Below, piece by piece: positions 11,000-19,513 of a stretch of 64,000 nt of DNA. The notes beneath the pieces were generated by a model. It was not told the DNA's origin. It did no database searches and saw only the letters and a program-made list of their open reading frames with translations. Made by a program: the position numbers and the translations under genes. Each line of letters begins with the position of its first letter. Within the stretch, counting starts at the first letter, position 1. The DNA comes from Quatrionicoccus australiensis (GTDB taxonomy: Bacteria > Pseudomonadota > Gammaproteobacteria > Burkholderiales > Rhodocyclaceae), in NCBI RefSeq assembly GCF_020510425.1, contig NZ_JAHBAH010000001.1, forward strand, positions 744,001 through 808,000, in the 5' to 3' direction.

Positions 11000-11404
11000 A
11001 TGCCCGGCAAGCACCTGCCCGAGGTCCTGAAACCCCACATTCTCCCTTTCGACTGGGACGTCCGCCGGGTCTGGATGCTGGAAGCCGCAACGCACCGGAT
11101 CAAGTGCAGCGAATTCGCCTATCTGCTGGAACTGCCGCTATGGTCCTCTTGTGCCGGCCAGGGCATGTTGTTCGACACCTGCCCCGGCGATGTCATTCGC
11201 GATCGGGCCCTGTCGCCCTATCAGACCAGACGACTGGAGGAAGTCGATCTGATGTATCCGGTCGATGTTCTTCTCCTCGACAACAGGCGCTGGATACTCG
11301 ACGGTGTACATCGGATCGCCAGGCATTTTCAGCTCAAGCATCCGGAAATCCCGGTTCGCTTCCACGATTTCCGGGTTGTGCCGGACATCCTCGTGAAGCA
11401 ATGA
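11000..11404 (+). CDS. Uncharacterised protein at the end of the efflux operon
   Basis: 134-residue soluble protein of unknown function. The start at 11000 follows the outer-membrane factor stop at once (TGA-A-ATG), so it is probably co-translated; an in-frame ATG at 10976 would overlap that gene. No signal peptide or membrane segment. The C-terminal half has DVLLLDNRRWILDGVHRIA, whose DG-x-HR pattern resembles the phosphate-binding box of ParB/sulfiredoxin-like folds; this is a weak resemblance only. Contains four cysteines in the middle region. Coding is supported by tight packing and by the terminator at its end. Confidence 0.7.
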   Translation: MPGKHLPEVLKPHILPFDWDVRRVWMLEAATHRIKCSEFAYLLELPLWSSCAGQGMLFDTCPGDVIRDRALSPYQTRRLEEVDLMYPVDVLLLDNRRWILDGVHRIARHFQLKHPEIPVRFHDFRVVPDILVKQ

Positions 11405-11409
11405 GCATC

Positions 11410-11439
11410 GCCCGCACGCGATGCGGGCTACTTTCTTTT
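11410..11439 (+). terminator. Intrinsic terminator after the efflux operon
   Basis: A 7-bp GC-rich stem (11410-11416 with 11422-11428), 5-nt loop, followed by the T-rich tract TACTTTCTTTT on the plus strand. It overlaps the stop codon of the convergent minus-strand gene. Confidence 0.7.
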
Positions 11440-11796
11440 CAGCTTCGGCGGATCGATCCGGGTCAGCGAAATGATCGGATATTTCTGGCCGTACACCACA
11501 ACGCTGTCGAATGTTTCGAGGGTGCCGGACGGGCCGGTGGCAAAAAGCAGGCCCTTCGAGTGGGCCAGGTAGTAGGCAGGACCGACCAGCCTGGCGCGAT
11601 ACCACTGCCCTTGGCGGTCCTGGAGCAGAAGATTGGCATCATCCTCAACCACCCAGTCGCGAATACCGCCGCGATTGACGAAGGGAATCGATGCCTGCGC
11701 AGCCTTGGGCTCGGCAGGCGAGTCGGCAAAAACAGTTGAAGTAGCCAGGGCAACGATGCCAAGAGCAAGCAGAACAGAGCGCAAATGTCGCGTCAT
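11428..11796 (-). CDS. Small secreted protein, DUF6491-like
   Basis: 122-residue exported protein. The start at 11796 gives MTRHLRSVLLALGIVALATSTVFA, a clean signal peptide cut near ADS; a frame opening at 11874 lacks this logic. The mature part reads IRDWVVEDDANLLLQDRQGQWYRARLVGPAYYLA in two adjacent blocks and ends in PPKLKRK. The pattern (a region stating dependence on a single-residue display, then a small beta fold) resembles DUF6491 proteins; the assignment is tentative and the function unknown. Confidence 0.75.
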   Translation of the reverse strand: MTRHLRSVLLALGIVALATSTVFADSPAEPKAAQASIPFVNRGGIRDWVVEDDANLLLQDRQGQWYRARLVGPAYYLAHSKGLLFATGPSGTLETFDSVVVYGQKYPIISLTRIDPPKLKRK

Positions 11797-11837
11797 GGGT
11801 TTCTCGGACGCAATACGGTCAACGACTAAAATGGGGT

Positions 11838-11872
11838 AAAAATCGGCAAGGGGGAAGGCTTCTCCCCCTTGC
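11838..11872 (-). terminator. Intrinsic terminator after the lectin-like gene
   Basis: A perfect 10-bp stem (11846-11855 with 11863-11872), 7-nt loop, followed on the minus strand by CGATTTTT. It sits just beyond the stop of the gene ending at 11884. Confidence 0.8.
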
Positions 11873-11883
11873 ATCGATTGGCT

Positions 11884-12561
11884 TCAGTCCGCCGCGAAGC
11901 AGTAGAACAGGCCTGCACCGCCGCTGCTCTTGAGCTTTTCCTGGCTGCAGCCGCGGCTGGCGTGCGCCGAATTCCAGGAGGTATTGCCACCGCCGGTACG
12001 GTCAAAGTGACCGACCTGCACCGAACCGTCTTCAGCGCTGCTCGTGTAGTTCTTGCAGGTGTGGTCGGCAGCATCGGCAAAGGCGCGGCCGTCCGGCTGC
12101 GAACCGGTCAGGATGTCGTGTTCGTTGGGCGTGTCGCCTGCACCCTTGACCGGCTGATTCTTCTCGGTCAAGGCGGTGGTCCGGCTCAGATTGTTGCCAA
12201 GACGGGCGCCTTCAACGGTATCGCCATGCAGATGCGCGACATCCTTGGCGACGGCGGCACCGCGCACGTTGTACCAGGGGCCGTTGCCAATCCGGTCGCG
12301 CGCATTGACGGCCGGTTTGCCGTCTGCCGCCGGGGTACTCAGGTAGGCGCGCCAGACCTGCTTCGGCGAACCGGCCGCTTTGGCGAGCTCGGCACAGTGC
12401 GCATCGGCACCGGCCAGACCGCCGAGATCGGCCCCCTTGCCCAGTCCGCTGCTGGTCACGAAAAAGCTCAAGGGCTGGGCCGGCGCGGCCGCCTGTTGCT
12501 GCGCGAAGGCAAGGCTGCTGGCGAGCAGACAGCCGGCGAGGACGAACGAACTTTTCTTCAT
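11884..12561 (-). CDS. Secreted lectin/endostatin-like protein
   Basis: 225-residue exported protein. The start at 12561 gives MKKSSFVLAGCLLASSLAFAQQ, a signal peptide. The mature domain begins FFVTSSGLGKGADLGGLAGADAHC and ends GAGLFYCFAAD, with a conserved W (QVWRAYLS) and four cysteines (ADAHC, HTCKNY, RGC, FYC) that could form disulfides. This pattern matches a family annotated as lectin, with the C-type lectin/endostatin-like fold, in many proteobacteria. A ligand cannot be inferred. Own terminator downstream; divergent from the molybdenum hydroxylase operon. Confidence 0.75.
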   Translation of the reverse strand: MKKSSFVLAGCLLASSLAFAQQQAAAPAQPLSFFVTSSGLGKGADLGGLAGADAHCAELAKAAGSPKQVWRAYLSTPAADGKPAVNARDRIGNGPWYNVRGAAVAKDVAHLHGDTVEGARLGNNLSRTTALTEKNQPVKGAGDTPNEHDILTGSQPDGRAFADAADHTCKNYTSSAEDGSVQVGHFDRTGGGNTSWNSAHASRGCSQEKLKSSGGAGLFYCFAAD

Positions 12562-12902
12562 CTGGATTTTTCCCTGTTTATTGATCTGAAGCCCGAATCC
12601 GCGGCAGAGCGGGAAATCGGGGCGCAAGGGATCAGCAGCTTTCGTACCACGCCGTCACCAGGACAAAACTCAACGGAAACAAATGGATAGGCGCAGCCTG
12701 ACCGGACCGCGCTGTTGCCGGAGAAACAGTTTGGCCGGCAACTGCTGCAAACGCAGCAGATCAGCACGCAAAGTCGCCCGCAGGCGGGTTTTGCACCTGA
12801 GAAAAAAGCCTTAACAATCATCGGATTGTGACACCCGCAGGCAGTGCGCTGCGGGGTGGCATGTTCGCTGCTGCTGATGCCTGATTTATCTCCGCGAAAC
12901 CA
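12562..12902. promoter_or_regulatory. Divergent intergenic region with a run of hairpins
   Basis: 341 bp without a gene between the secreted protein (minus) and the molybdenum hydroxylase (plus). Several short inverted repeats follow each other: 12714-12742 (8-bp arms), 12742-12759 (7-bp arms, 4-nt loop), a small GC hairpin with TTTT near 12776-12793, 12814-12829 (6-bp arms) and 12832-12858 (9-bp arms with one bulge). On the plus strand they lie within the last 190 nt before the start codon, so they could form a structured mRNA leader. No promoter was identified with confidence. Confidence 0.5.
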
Positions 12903-13379
12903 ATGAGCAAATACACCCTGACCATCAATGGCGAAACACGCAGCGTCGATGTCGCCCCGGATACTCCGCTGCTCTGGGTCTTGCGCGACACGCTCGGTCT
13001 GGTCGGCACCAAATTCGGCTGCGGTGCAGGCCATTGCGGCGCCTGTACCGTGCATCTCAACGACGTGCCGGCACGGGCCTGCATGACGCCGGTGTCGACG
13101 GTCGGCCGCAAGCGGATCACCACCATCGAGGGGCTCGACCCGAAGGGCCAGCACCCGCTGCAGCAAGCTTGGCAAGAACTCGACGTGCCACAGTGCGGCT
13201 ACTGCCAGGCCGGCCAGATCATGACGGCCGCTGCCCTGCTCAAGGAAAACCCGAATCCCAGCGACGAGGACATTGACAACGCGCTAGCCGGCAACCTCTG
13301 TCGCTGTGGCACCTACCTGCGCATCCGCGAGGGCATCCACCAGGCTGCCGCACTGGCCGGCAAGAAAGGGAAGAAATGA
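12903..13379 (+). CDS. Molybdenum hydroxylase iron-sulfur subunit (IorA-like)
   Basis: Small [2Fe-2S] electron-transfer subunit of a xanthine-oxidase-family hydroxylase, 158 residues. The N-terminal plant-type ferredoxin domain shows [15 protein letters not shown] at about residues 39-53. The C-terminal four-helix [2Fe-2S] domain shows [10 protein letters not shown] (about 99-108) and CRCGTYLRI (about 137-145). Length and order match isoquinoline 1-oxidoreductase alpha subunits, which lack the FAD subunit. The stop overlaps the start of the molybdenum subunit (ATGA). Confidence 0.92.
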   Translation: MSKYTLTINGETRSVDVAPDTPLLWVLRDTLGLVGTKFGCGAGHCGACTVHLNDVPARACMTPVSTVGRKRITTIEGLDPKGQHPLQQAWQELDVPQCGYCQAGQIMTAAALLKENPNPSDEDIDNALAGNLCRCGTYLRIREGIHQAAALAGKKGKK

Positions 13380-15592
13380 ACGCGCCCGTCCTGAACAATC
13401 CTGGCCGACGCAAGTTCCTGCGTAATTCGGCGATCGGCAGCGGCCTGGTTTTGGGCTTTTATTTGCAGTCGACCGCCAGCGCCCTCGGCCAGGTCGCCAA
13501 ACCGGCCAGCACGCCGGGGACCGACTTCGTTCCCAATGCTTTCATCCGCATCGCGCCGGACGGCACGGTGACGCTGATTTCCAAGCAGCCCGAGATCGGC
13601 CAGGGCATCAAGACCTCGCTGCCCGCGGTGATTGCCGAGGAGCTCGAAGTCCGCTGGCAGGATGTACGCATCGTCCAGGGCGACCTCAATCCCGCCTACG
13701 GCCGGCAAAGCGCCGGTGGCTCGACCTCGACGCCGACCAATTACGAGGAATTCCATCGCCTTGGCGCCACGGCGCGGACCATGCTGGTCGAAGCGGCGGC
13801 CGCAACCTGGGGCGTGCCGAGCAGCGAATGCTACGCCGCCGACAGCGCGGTCCATCACCGGTCGAGCAAGCGCAAGCTGGGCTATGGCCATCTTGCCGCC
13901 CGGGCCGCCACGCTGCCCGTACCGCCGGCCAGCGCCGTCGTGCTCAAGGATCCCAAGGATTTCAAGCTGCTCGGCAAACGCATCAGCGGCGTGGACAACC
14001 CGGCCGTACTGACCGGCAAGCCGCTGTTCGGCATCGATGTACAGTTGCCCGGCCTGCTTTACGCCGTCTATGAGAAAAGCCCGGTCTTCGGCGGCAAGGT
14101 GATCCGCGCCAATCTCGACGCGATCAAGGCCCTGCCCGGCGTGCGCGACGCCTTCGTGATCGAGGGCACAGCCAACCTCAACGGCCTGCTGCCCGGCGTC
14201 GCCATCGTCGCCGAATCGACCTGGGCCGCCTTCAGCGCCCGCAAGCAGTTGCGTGTCGAATGGGACGAAGGCAAGGTCGCCAGTGAAAACTGGGCCGGCT
14301 TCGTCGCCCGCGCCAACGAACTCGCCCGCCAGCCGGGTGCCAGCGTCCAGCGCCAGGACGGCGACGTGGCCAAGGCCCTGGCCGGCGCGGCAAAAACCGT
14401 CGAAGCCGCCTACAGCTACCCGTTCATTTCGCACACCAGCATCGAGCCGCAAAACTGCACGGCGCATTTCAAGGATGGCGGCGTCGAGATCTGGGCGCCA
14501 ACCCAGAACCCGAACAGCGCCCAGGATGCGGTGGTGCGCGACTTCGGCCTGGCCAAGGACAAGATCGTCATCCACATCACGCGCAGTGGCGGCGGCTTCG
14601 GTCGCCGGCTGTCGTCGGATTATGTCGTCGAAGCGGTGGCCATCGCCCAGAAGGTTGGTGCCCCGGTCAAGCTGACCTGGTCGCGTGAAGATGACCTGCG
14701 CCACGACCACTTCCGCCCCGGCGGCTTCCATTTTCTGCGCGGCGGCGTCGATGCCGCCGGCAAGCTGGTCGCCTGGCACAATCATTTTGTTACCTTTGCC
14801 AACAACGGCAAGACTGGCAGCGGCGGTAGCCTCTCCGGTGACGAGTTTCCCGGTCGCTGGGTGGAAAACTGCCGGCTCGAACAGACCGCCATCGACTGCG
14901 GCGTGCCGATGGGGCCGTGGCGGGCGCCGGGCAGTTGCGTCTTCGCCTGGGTCTTCCACAGTTTCATAGACGAACTGGCGCACGCCGCCGGCCGCGATCC
15001 ACTTGAATTTCGCCTCGAACTGCTCGGCAATCGCGACGAAGTACCGGGCAGCAACGGCGGCCAGGCCTACAACGTCTCGCGCATGCGCAACGTGCTCAGG
15101 GCGGTGGCCGATAAATCCGGCTGGGGCAAGAAGCTGCCGCGCGGCCGCGGCCAGGGCATCGCCTTCCATTTCAGCCATCGCGGCTATATCGCCGAAGTGG
15201 CCGAGGTCACGGTCAAGAAAACGGGCGAATTGAAGGTCGACCGTGTCACCGTCGTCTCCGACATCGGCGCCCAGATCGTCAACCTGAGCGGCGCCGAAAA
15301 CCAGGTTCAGGGCTCGGTCGTCGACGGGCTGGGCACATTGATGTTCCAGGAGCTCGACATCGAGCGCGGCCGCATTGTGCAAAGCAACTTCAACGAATAC
15401 CCGATGATCCGCATCCCGGACGCGCCAACCAAAATTGACGTGCATTTCCTGAAGACCAATTACCCGGTCACCGGCCTCGGCGAACCGGCCCTGCCACCAC
15501 TCGCGCCGGCCGTCTGCAACGCCATCTTCGCCGCCACCGGCAAGCGCGTCCGGCAGTTCCCGCTGGCGCGCAGCGACCTGCGCTGGAGTTAA
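13376..15592 (+). CDS. Molybdopterin-binding hydroxylase subunit (IorB-like), Tat-exported
   Basis: Large subunit that binds the molybdenum cofactor and hydroxylates an aldehyde or N-heterocycle, 738 residues. The N-terminus reads [21 protein letters not shown], a twin-arginine signal, so the complex is probably periplasmic. Mo-binding features include [10 protein letters not shown] (about residue 403), [11 protein letters not shown] (about 512) and, near the C-terminus, [12 protein letters not shown] with the glutamate equivalent to the family's catalytic base. No FAD subunit is nearby, so electrons would pass to a c-type cytochrome or another acceptor as in isoquinoline oxidoreductase-type enzymes. 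Substrate unknown; two maturation genes follow. Confidence 0.9.
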   Translation: MNAPVLNNPGRRKFLRNSAIGSGLVLGFYLQSTASALGQVAKPASTPGTDFVPNAFIRIAPDGTVTLISKQPEIGQGIKTSLPAVIAEELEVRWQDVRIVQGDLNPAYGRQSAGGSTSTPTNYEEFHRLGATARTMLVEAAAATWGVPSSECYAADSAVHHRSSKRKLGYGHLAARAATLPVPPASAVVLKDPKDFKLLGKRISGVDNPAVLTGKPLFGIDVQLPGLLYAVYEKSPVFGGKVIRANLDAIKALPGVRDAFVIEGTANLNGLLPGVAIVAESTWAAFSARKQLRVEWDEGKVASENWAGFVARANELARQPGASVQRQDGDVAKALAGAAKTVEAAYSYPFISHTSIEPQNCTAHFKDGGVEIWAPTQNPNSAQDAVVRDFGLAKDKIVIHITRSGGGFGRRLSSDYVVEAVAIAQKVGAPVKLTWSREDDLRHDHFRPGGFHFLRGGVDAAGKLVAWHNHFVTFANNGKTGSGGSLSGDEFPGRWVENCRLEQTAIDCGVPMGPWRAPGSCVFAWVFHSFIDELAHAAGRDPLEFRLELLGNRDEVPGSNGGQAYNVSRMRNVLRAVADKSGWGKKLPRGRGQGIAFHFSHRGYIAEVAEVTVKKTGELKVDRVTVVSDIGAQIVNLSGAENQVQGSVVDGLGTLMFQELDIERGRIVQSNFNEYPMIRIPDAPTKIDVHFLKTNYPVTGLGEPALPPLAPAVCNAIFAATGKRVRQFPLARSDLRWS

Positions 15593-15596
15593 GAGC

Positions 15597-16601
15597 ATGG
15601 ACAGCCTCGATCAGCAGGTATTGTCGGCCGCCCGACGCTGGGCCGGCGAAGGCTATCGCTTCGCACTGGTCACCGTCGCCAGGACCTGGGGCTCGTCGCC
15701 ACGCCCGCCCGGGGCACGGCTCGCCCTGCGCGAGGATGGACTGGTCCAGGGTTCGGTTTCCGGCGGCTGCATCGAGGATGACCTGATCGACCGCATGCGC
15801 ACCGGCCGTCTGGGCGGTGAACGTGCCGACGAGAAGCCTTTTTCCCTGATTTACGGCGTCGACCGTGCAGATGCCCTGCGCTACGGTCTGCCCTGCGGCG
15901 GCAGCCTGGAACTGGTCATCGAGCCGGCCCCCGAGCTCAGTCTGCTCAGTGACCTCGCCGAACGTCTGAAAGCCGGCCAGCTGGCACAGCGTCGCATCGA
16001 CCTGGCCTCCGGCCAGGTGCGCATCGACAGCGGCCAAGGTCATGCCGGCGTGAGCTGGGACGGCCAGACCCTGATCACCCAGCACGGCCCGCGCTGGCGC
16101 CTGCTGATCATCGGCGCCGGCCAGGTTTCCCGCTTCCTGGCACCGATCGCCCTGGCCCTCGATTACCAGGTCAGCATTTGCGACCCGCGCCTCGAATACA
16201 GCAGCGAATGGGACATTCCCGATGCACCGTGGGTGCCTGGCATGCCTGACGATGTCGTGCTCGACATGCAGCCTGATCCGCACACCGCCATCGTCGCCTT
16301 GACCCACGACCCGAAACTGGATGACATGGCCCTGCTTGAAGCGCTCAAATCGCCGGCCTTCTACATCGGAGCTCTGGGCTCCCAAACCAACAATGCCCGC
16401 CGACGCGAACGCCTGCGCCAGCATTTCGAGCTCACTGAAGAGGAAGTCCAGCGTCTGCATGGCCCGGTCGGCCTGAGCATCGGCAGCAGGACGCCACCGG
16501 AAATCGCCGTCGCCATCGCCGCCGAACTGGTCGCCGTCCGGCACGCCGATAAAGCCGCCGGCGCACCGACCAGCACGGCCAACGCCTGCGCCCGGGCCTG
16601 A
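15597..16601 (+). CDS. XdhC/CoxI family molybdenum hydroxylase maturation protein
   Basis: 334-residue protein of the family that inserts sulfurated molybdenum cofactor into xanthine-dehydrogenase-type enzymes. The N-terminal XdhC domain shows WGSSPRPPGARLA and GSVSGGCIEDDLI (about residues 54-66). The C-terminal Rossmann domain shows LIIGAGQVSRFLAPIA (about 169-184) and GALGSQTNNARRRERL (about 259-274). It lies 4 nt after the Mo subunit and 3 nt before the MocA-like gene, so it almost certainly serves that enzyme. Confidence 0.92.
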   Translation: MDSLDQQVLSAARRWAGEGYRFALVTVARTWGSSPRPPGARLALREDGLVQGSVSGGCIEDDLIDRMRTGRLGGERADEKPFSLIYGVDRADALRYGLPCGGSLELVIEPAPELSLLSDLAERLKAGQLAQRRIDLASGQVRIDSGQGHAGVSWDGQTLITQHGPRWRLLIIGAGQVSRFLAPIALALDYQVSICDPRLEYSSEWDIPDAPWVPGMPDDVVLDMQPDPHTAIVALTHDPKLDDMALLEALKSPAFYIGALGSQTNNARRRERLRQHFELTEEEVQRLHGPVGLSIGSRTPPEIAVAIAAELVAVRHADKAAGAPTSTANACARA

Positions 16602-16604
16602 CAC

Positions 16605-17279
16605 ATGACCAGCCGCGGACTCGTCGGCATCCTGCTGGCCGGCGGCCTGAGCCGCCGTTTCGGCAGCGACAAGCTGCTGCATCCGCTGCCCGACGGCACG
16701 CCGATCGCCGTGGCGGCCGCCCGCAATCTGAAACAGTCGGGCCTGCACTGCATTTCGGTACTGCGCCCGGAGCAGCAAGCGCTAAGCCAATTGCTGCAAG
16801 GCGAAGGATTCGGCATTCACTACGACCACACGGCCGAACAGGGCATGGGCCACAGCCTGGCCGCCGCTGTTCGTGCCACACCGGCGGCCAGCGGCTGGCT
16901 AGTCGCCCTCGCCGACATGCCTTTCATCACACCAACCACCATTTCGCTGCTCACCTACGCCCTGCGCGGCGGCGCCAGCCTGGCCGCGCCTTTTTACAAC
17001 GGTCGACGCGGCCATCCGGTCGGTTTTGCCCGGCCGTGGTTTGCGCGACTCAGCAGTTTGCAGGGCGACGCCGGCGCGCGCGAACTACTCTCCGGCCATG
17101 CCGACCTGATGCTGCATGTACCCTGCAACGATCCCGGCATTCTGGTCGATATCGATACCCCGCAAGGCCTTGCTTCCGGATCAATGGCACCCAACGCCGA
17201 CCGGATGCCGGCTGTTGCTGCAGCAGCACTTTGCAGAAAGCGATGCCCGAAACTCAGCAACGACGCCGGCGCCAAGTGA
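16605..17279 (+). CDS. MocA-like molybdenum cofactor nucleotidyltransferase
   Basis: 224-residue nucleotidyltransferase. The N-terminal nucleotide-binding loop reads GILLAGGLSRRFGSDKLLHPL, typical of the MobA/MocA family; LADMPFITPTTI (about residues 99-110) carries the metal-binding aspartate. In this context the likely reaction is CTP-dependent conversion of molybdopterin to the cytosine dinucleotide cofactor used by xanthine-oxidase-family hydroxylases. The cofactor type is inferred from neighbours. Last gene of the four-gene operon. Confidence 0.88.
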   Translation: MTSRGLVGILLAGGLSRRFGSDKLLHPLPDGTPIAVAAARNLKQSGLHCISVLRPEQQALSQLLQGEGFGIHYDHTAEQGMGHSLAAAVRATPAASGWLVALADMPFITPTTISLLTYALRGGASLAAPFYNGRRGHPVGFARPWFARLSSLQGDAGARELLSGHADLMLHVPCNDPGILVDIDTPQGLASGSMAPNADRMPAVAAAALCRKRCPKLSNDAGAK

Positions 17280-17503
17280 GGCAAAGGCGAGGAAAAAGGG
17301 CAAAAAGCAGCGTTTACCGGATGAAATCCCGCGCTTTCCGCCCGGATTCAGGCGTCGACCGCTGCCAGGCTGCCCAATCGTCTTTGGCACGATAGTTGCC
17401 ATCCTTACCCCGAGGCAGCTCGCCGGCCGGCCCTGACCAGGCCGAGCAGCAGGGCGCCCGCATCCTTTTTCATTCGCATTACTCAAACCCGAAAGAACTA
17501 CCC

Positions 17504-17947
17504 GTGAAAAAACTCAAACTGCTTTTCGCCGTGGCCATCGGCCTGGTTGCGACCGTCGCCTTTGCCCAGCAACAAAAGCCTTACGTGGCGCCGCCTTGGG
17601 AATACAAGACCAAGCAACTGAAACGCGCCGAAATCGATGCGCTGCTCGCCAAGCCAGAGCAGGTCGTGGTCATCGACGTGCGCCGCCCGGACGAGCTGAT
17701 CGCGCGTGGCCAGTTCCCGGTCTTCCTCAGCATCCAGATCAAGGATGTCGAAAAGTATCTGGCCTACATTCCCAAGGATCGCGCCATCGTCACCGTCTCG
17801 AACCGCGCCCATCGTGCCGGTGCTGCCGGTGACCTGCTGACCGCCAAGGGCTTCAAGGTGGCCGGTGCCGCCGGTTCGCTCGATTATGAAGACGAAGGCG
17901 GCACGGTGCTGCGCATCACCCCGCCGCCGCCCCGCAATCCGCAGTAA
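17504..17947 (+). CDS. Secreted rhodanese-like protein lacking the catalytic cysteine
   Basis: 147-residue exported single-domain rhodanese fold. A GTG start at 17504 gives a short Lys-rich N-terminus and hydrophobic core ending TVAFAQQQ, a good signal peptide; upstream in-frame ATG codons lack this. The domain shows VVVIDVRRPDELIARGQFP (about residues 46-64) and AYIPKDRAIVTVSNRAHRAGAAGDLL. Active rhodaneses carry Cys at the start of this loop; here it is Ser-Asn-Arg, so sulfurtransferase activity is unlikely. It may bind a ligand or partner. It is not clearly in an operon with either neighbour. Confidence 0.8.
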   Translation: MKKLKLLFAVAIGLVATVAFAQQQKPYVAPPWEYKTKQLKRAEIDALLAKPEQVVVIDVRRPDELIARGQFPVFLSIQIKDVEKYLAYIPKDRAIVTVSNRAHRAGAAGDLLTAKGFKVAGAAGSLDYEDEGGTVLRITPPPPRNPQ

Positions 17948-18045
17948 CTAAACAAGGCCCCGGAGCGAGTCCGCACGACCGACTTTGGGGCCAAGCCCCT
18001 CCCCAAGAGAAGCCGGCCGACACCGCCGGTCGAGAAGGTGATCGC

Positions 18046-19476
18046 ATGCCCGCCCTTGAACAAGCCTTTACCCGGGCTTCGCCCCGCCTGTCACCGAGAG
18101 AGATATCGCTCCTCAGCCATGGCATCCGCCTTGGCGTCCTGATTTTTGCCGTTCTGGCGGTGTCGACCGCCTTTTTCCTGCACGACCTCATGCGCTGGTC
18201 GAGCGGCATCACGCTACTTGCCTACGATGCCGCATTGCTGCTCTTCGTGCTGTGGAAAACCCTCCCGCTCTGGCGCGCCGCCACGCCAGCCGAGCCTCCC
18301 GTTGCCGCCAGACCCAGCCTGGGCGTGATCATTGCCGCCCACAACGAGGTCGCGGTAATCGAACGCACCCTGCAGTCATTGCTCACCCAGACCGTCGTAC
18401 CCGACGAGATCCTGATTGCCGATGACGGCTCGACAGATGGCACGGCCGCGCTACTGATCCGACGTTTTTCCTTTGTTGCCCCAGCCCCCGGCGGCGATTC
18501 TGCCTGGATCAGCCAGAGCACGCCGGGCCTGCGCTGGCTGCGCCTGCCGCACGGCGGCAAGGCGCGGGCGCTGAACAATGCCTTGCCGCTGCTGCGCAGC
18601 GAACTGGTGGTCACGGTCGATGCCGACACCCGGCTTGCCAACGACGCGCTGGACGAGATGCAGCAGGCCTTTGGCCGTAATCGCTCACTGGTGGCGGCAA
18701 CGGGCGTTCTTACGCCATGCTGCGACGACAGTCCAGGTGGGCGCCTGCTGCAATGGTTCCAGACCTGCGAATACATCCGCAACTTCATGTCGCGCTATGC
18801 CTGGATGCGCGCCAACAGCCTGCTGTTGATCTCCGGCGCCTTTGCCGGATTTCGCCGAGAAGCGCTGCTCACGGTCGGCGGCTTCGATGCGCAATGCCTG
18901 GTCGAGGACTATGAAGTGATTCATCGCCTGCACCGACACGCCATCGAACACGGACACGACTGGCAGGTCAGCGTGGTCGGCAGTGCCTGCGCCAGAACCT
19001 CAGCACCGTCTTCGCTGCGCGATTTCCTGCGCCAGCGCCAGCGCTGGTTCGCCGGTTTCCTGCAGACCCAGCACTGGAACCGCGACATGATCGGCAATCG
19101 CCGCTTTGGCAAGCTCGGCACGCTGATGCTGCCGGTCAAGAGCGTGGACACAATCCAGCCATTCTTCGGCCTGACTGCGGCGCTGACCCTGCTCGGTCTT
19201 GTCCTCCACAGCGAGCTGTCCTTGCTCGGTTTATTGTTGGGCATCATTTCCGGCAAGATCGTCATCGATATCGTCTGTCAGGTCTGGATTATTCACCTCT
19301 ACCGGCGGTTGACCGGCGGGCGAGCCCAGATCAGCCTGCCACTGGCGATTCTTGCCATCCTACTTGAGCCCTTCTCCTTTCAGCTCCTGCGTCAGTTCGC
19401 TGCCGTACTCGGCTGGTATCGCTTCCTGAGCGGTCGCCAGCACTGGGGCAGGCAGGCACGCCATGCCCTCGCCTGA
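18046..19476 (+). CDS. Membrane glycosyltransferase family 2
   Basis: 476-residue inner-membrane GT2 enzyme, presumably making or extending an exported polysaccharide or glycolipid. Two N-terminal membrane segments (about residues 25-45 and 55-75) precede the GT-A domain: ADDGSTDGT (about 124-132), VDADTRLANDAL with the DxD-type metal site, VEDYEVIHRL, and QRQRWFAGFLQ, the QxxRW motif of processive synthases. At least three C-terminal membrane segments follow. The layout resembles PgaC/IcaA-type synthases, but no partner polysaccharide genes are adjacent, so the product is unknown. RBS GAAGGTG upstream. Confidence 0.87.
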   Translation: MPALEQAFTRASPRLSPREISLLSHGIRLGVLIFAVLAVSTAFFLHDLMRWSSGITLLAYDAALLLFVLWKTLPLWRAATPAEPPVAARPSLGVIIAAHNEVAVIERTLQSLLTQTVVPDEILIADDGSTDGTAALLIRRFSFVAPAPGGDSAWISQSTPGLRWLRLPHGGKARALNNALPLLRSELVVTVDADTRLANDALDEMQQAFGRNRSLVAATGVLTPCCDDSPGGRLLQWFQTCEYIRNFMSRYAWMRANSLLLISGAFAGFRREALLTVGGFDAQCLVEDYEVIHRLHRHAIEHGHDWQVSVVGSACARTSAPSSLRDFLRQRQRWFAGFLQTQHWNRDMIGNRRFGKLGTLMLPVKSVDTIQPFFGLTAALTLLGLVLHSELSLLGLLLGIISGKIVIDIVCQVWIIHLYRRLTGGRAQISLPLAILAILLEPFSFQLLRQFAAVLGWYRFLSGRQHWGRQARHALA

Positions 19477-19513
19477 AAGCCCCGTCATGCCCAACCCATT
19501 GCGGAACATCCCG

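Noticed and set aside
12818..13126. Possible small minus-strand gene upstream of the molybdenum hydroxylase
   Set aside because: It overlaps the 2Fe-2S subunit gene antisense and has no RBS or recognisable domain.
13313..15598. 761-residue open frame on the minus strand
   Set aside because: It lies antisense to the molybdenum hydroxylase gene, which has clear family motifs. Long antisense frames arise from high GC at third codon positions.
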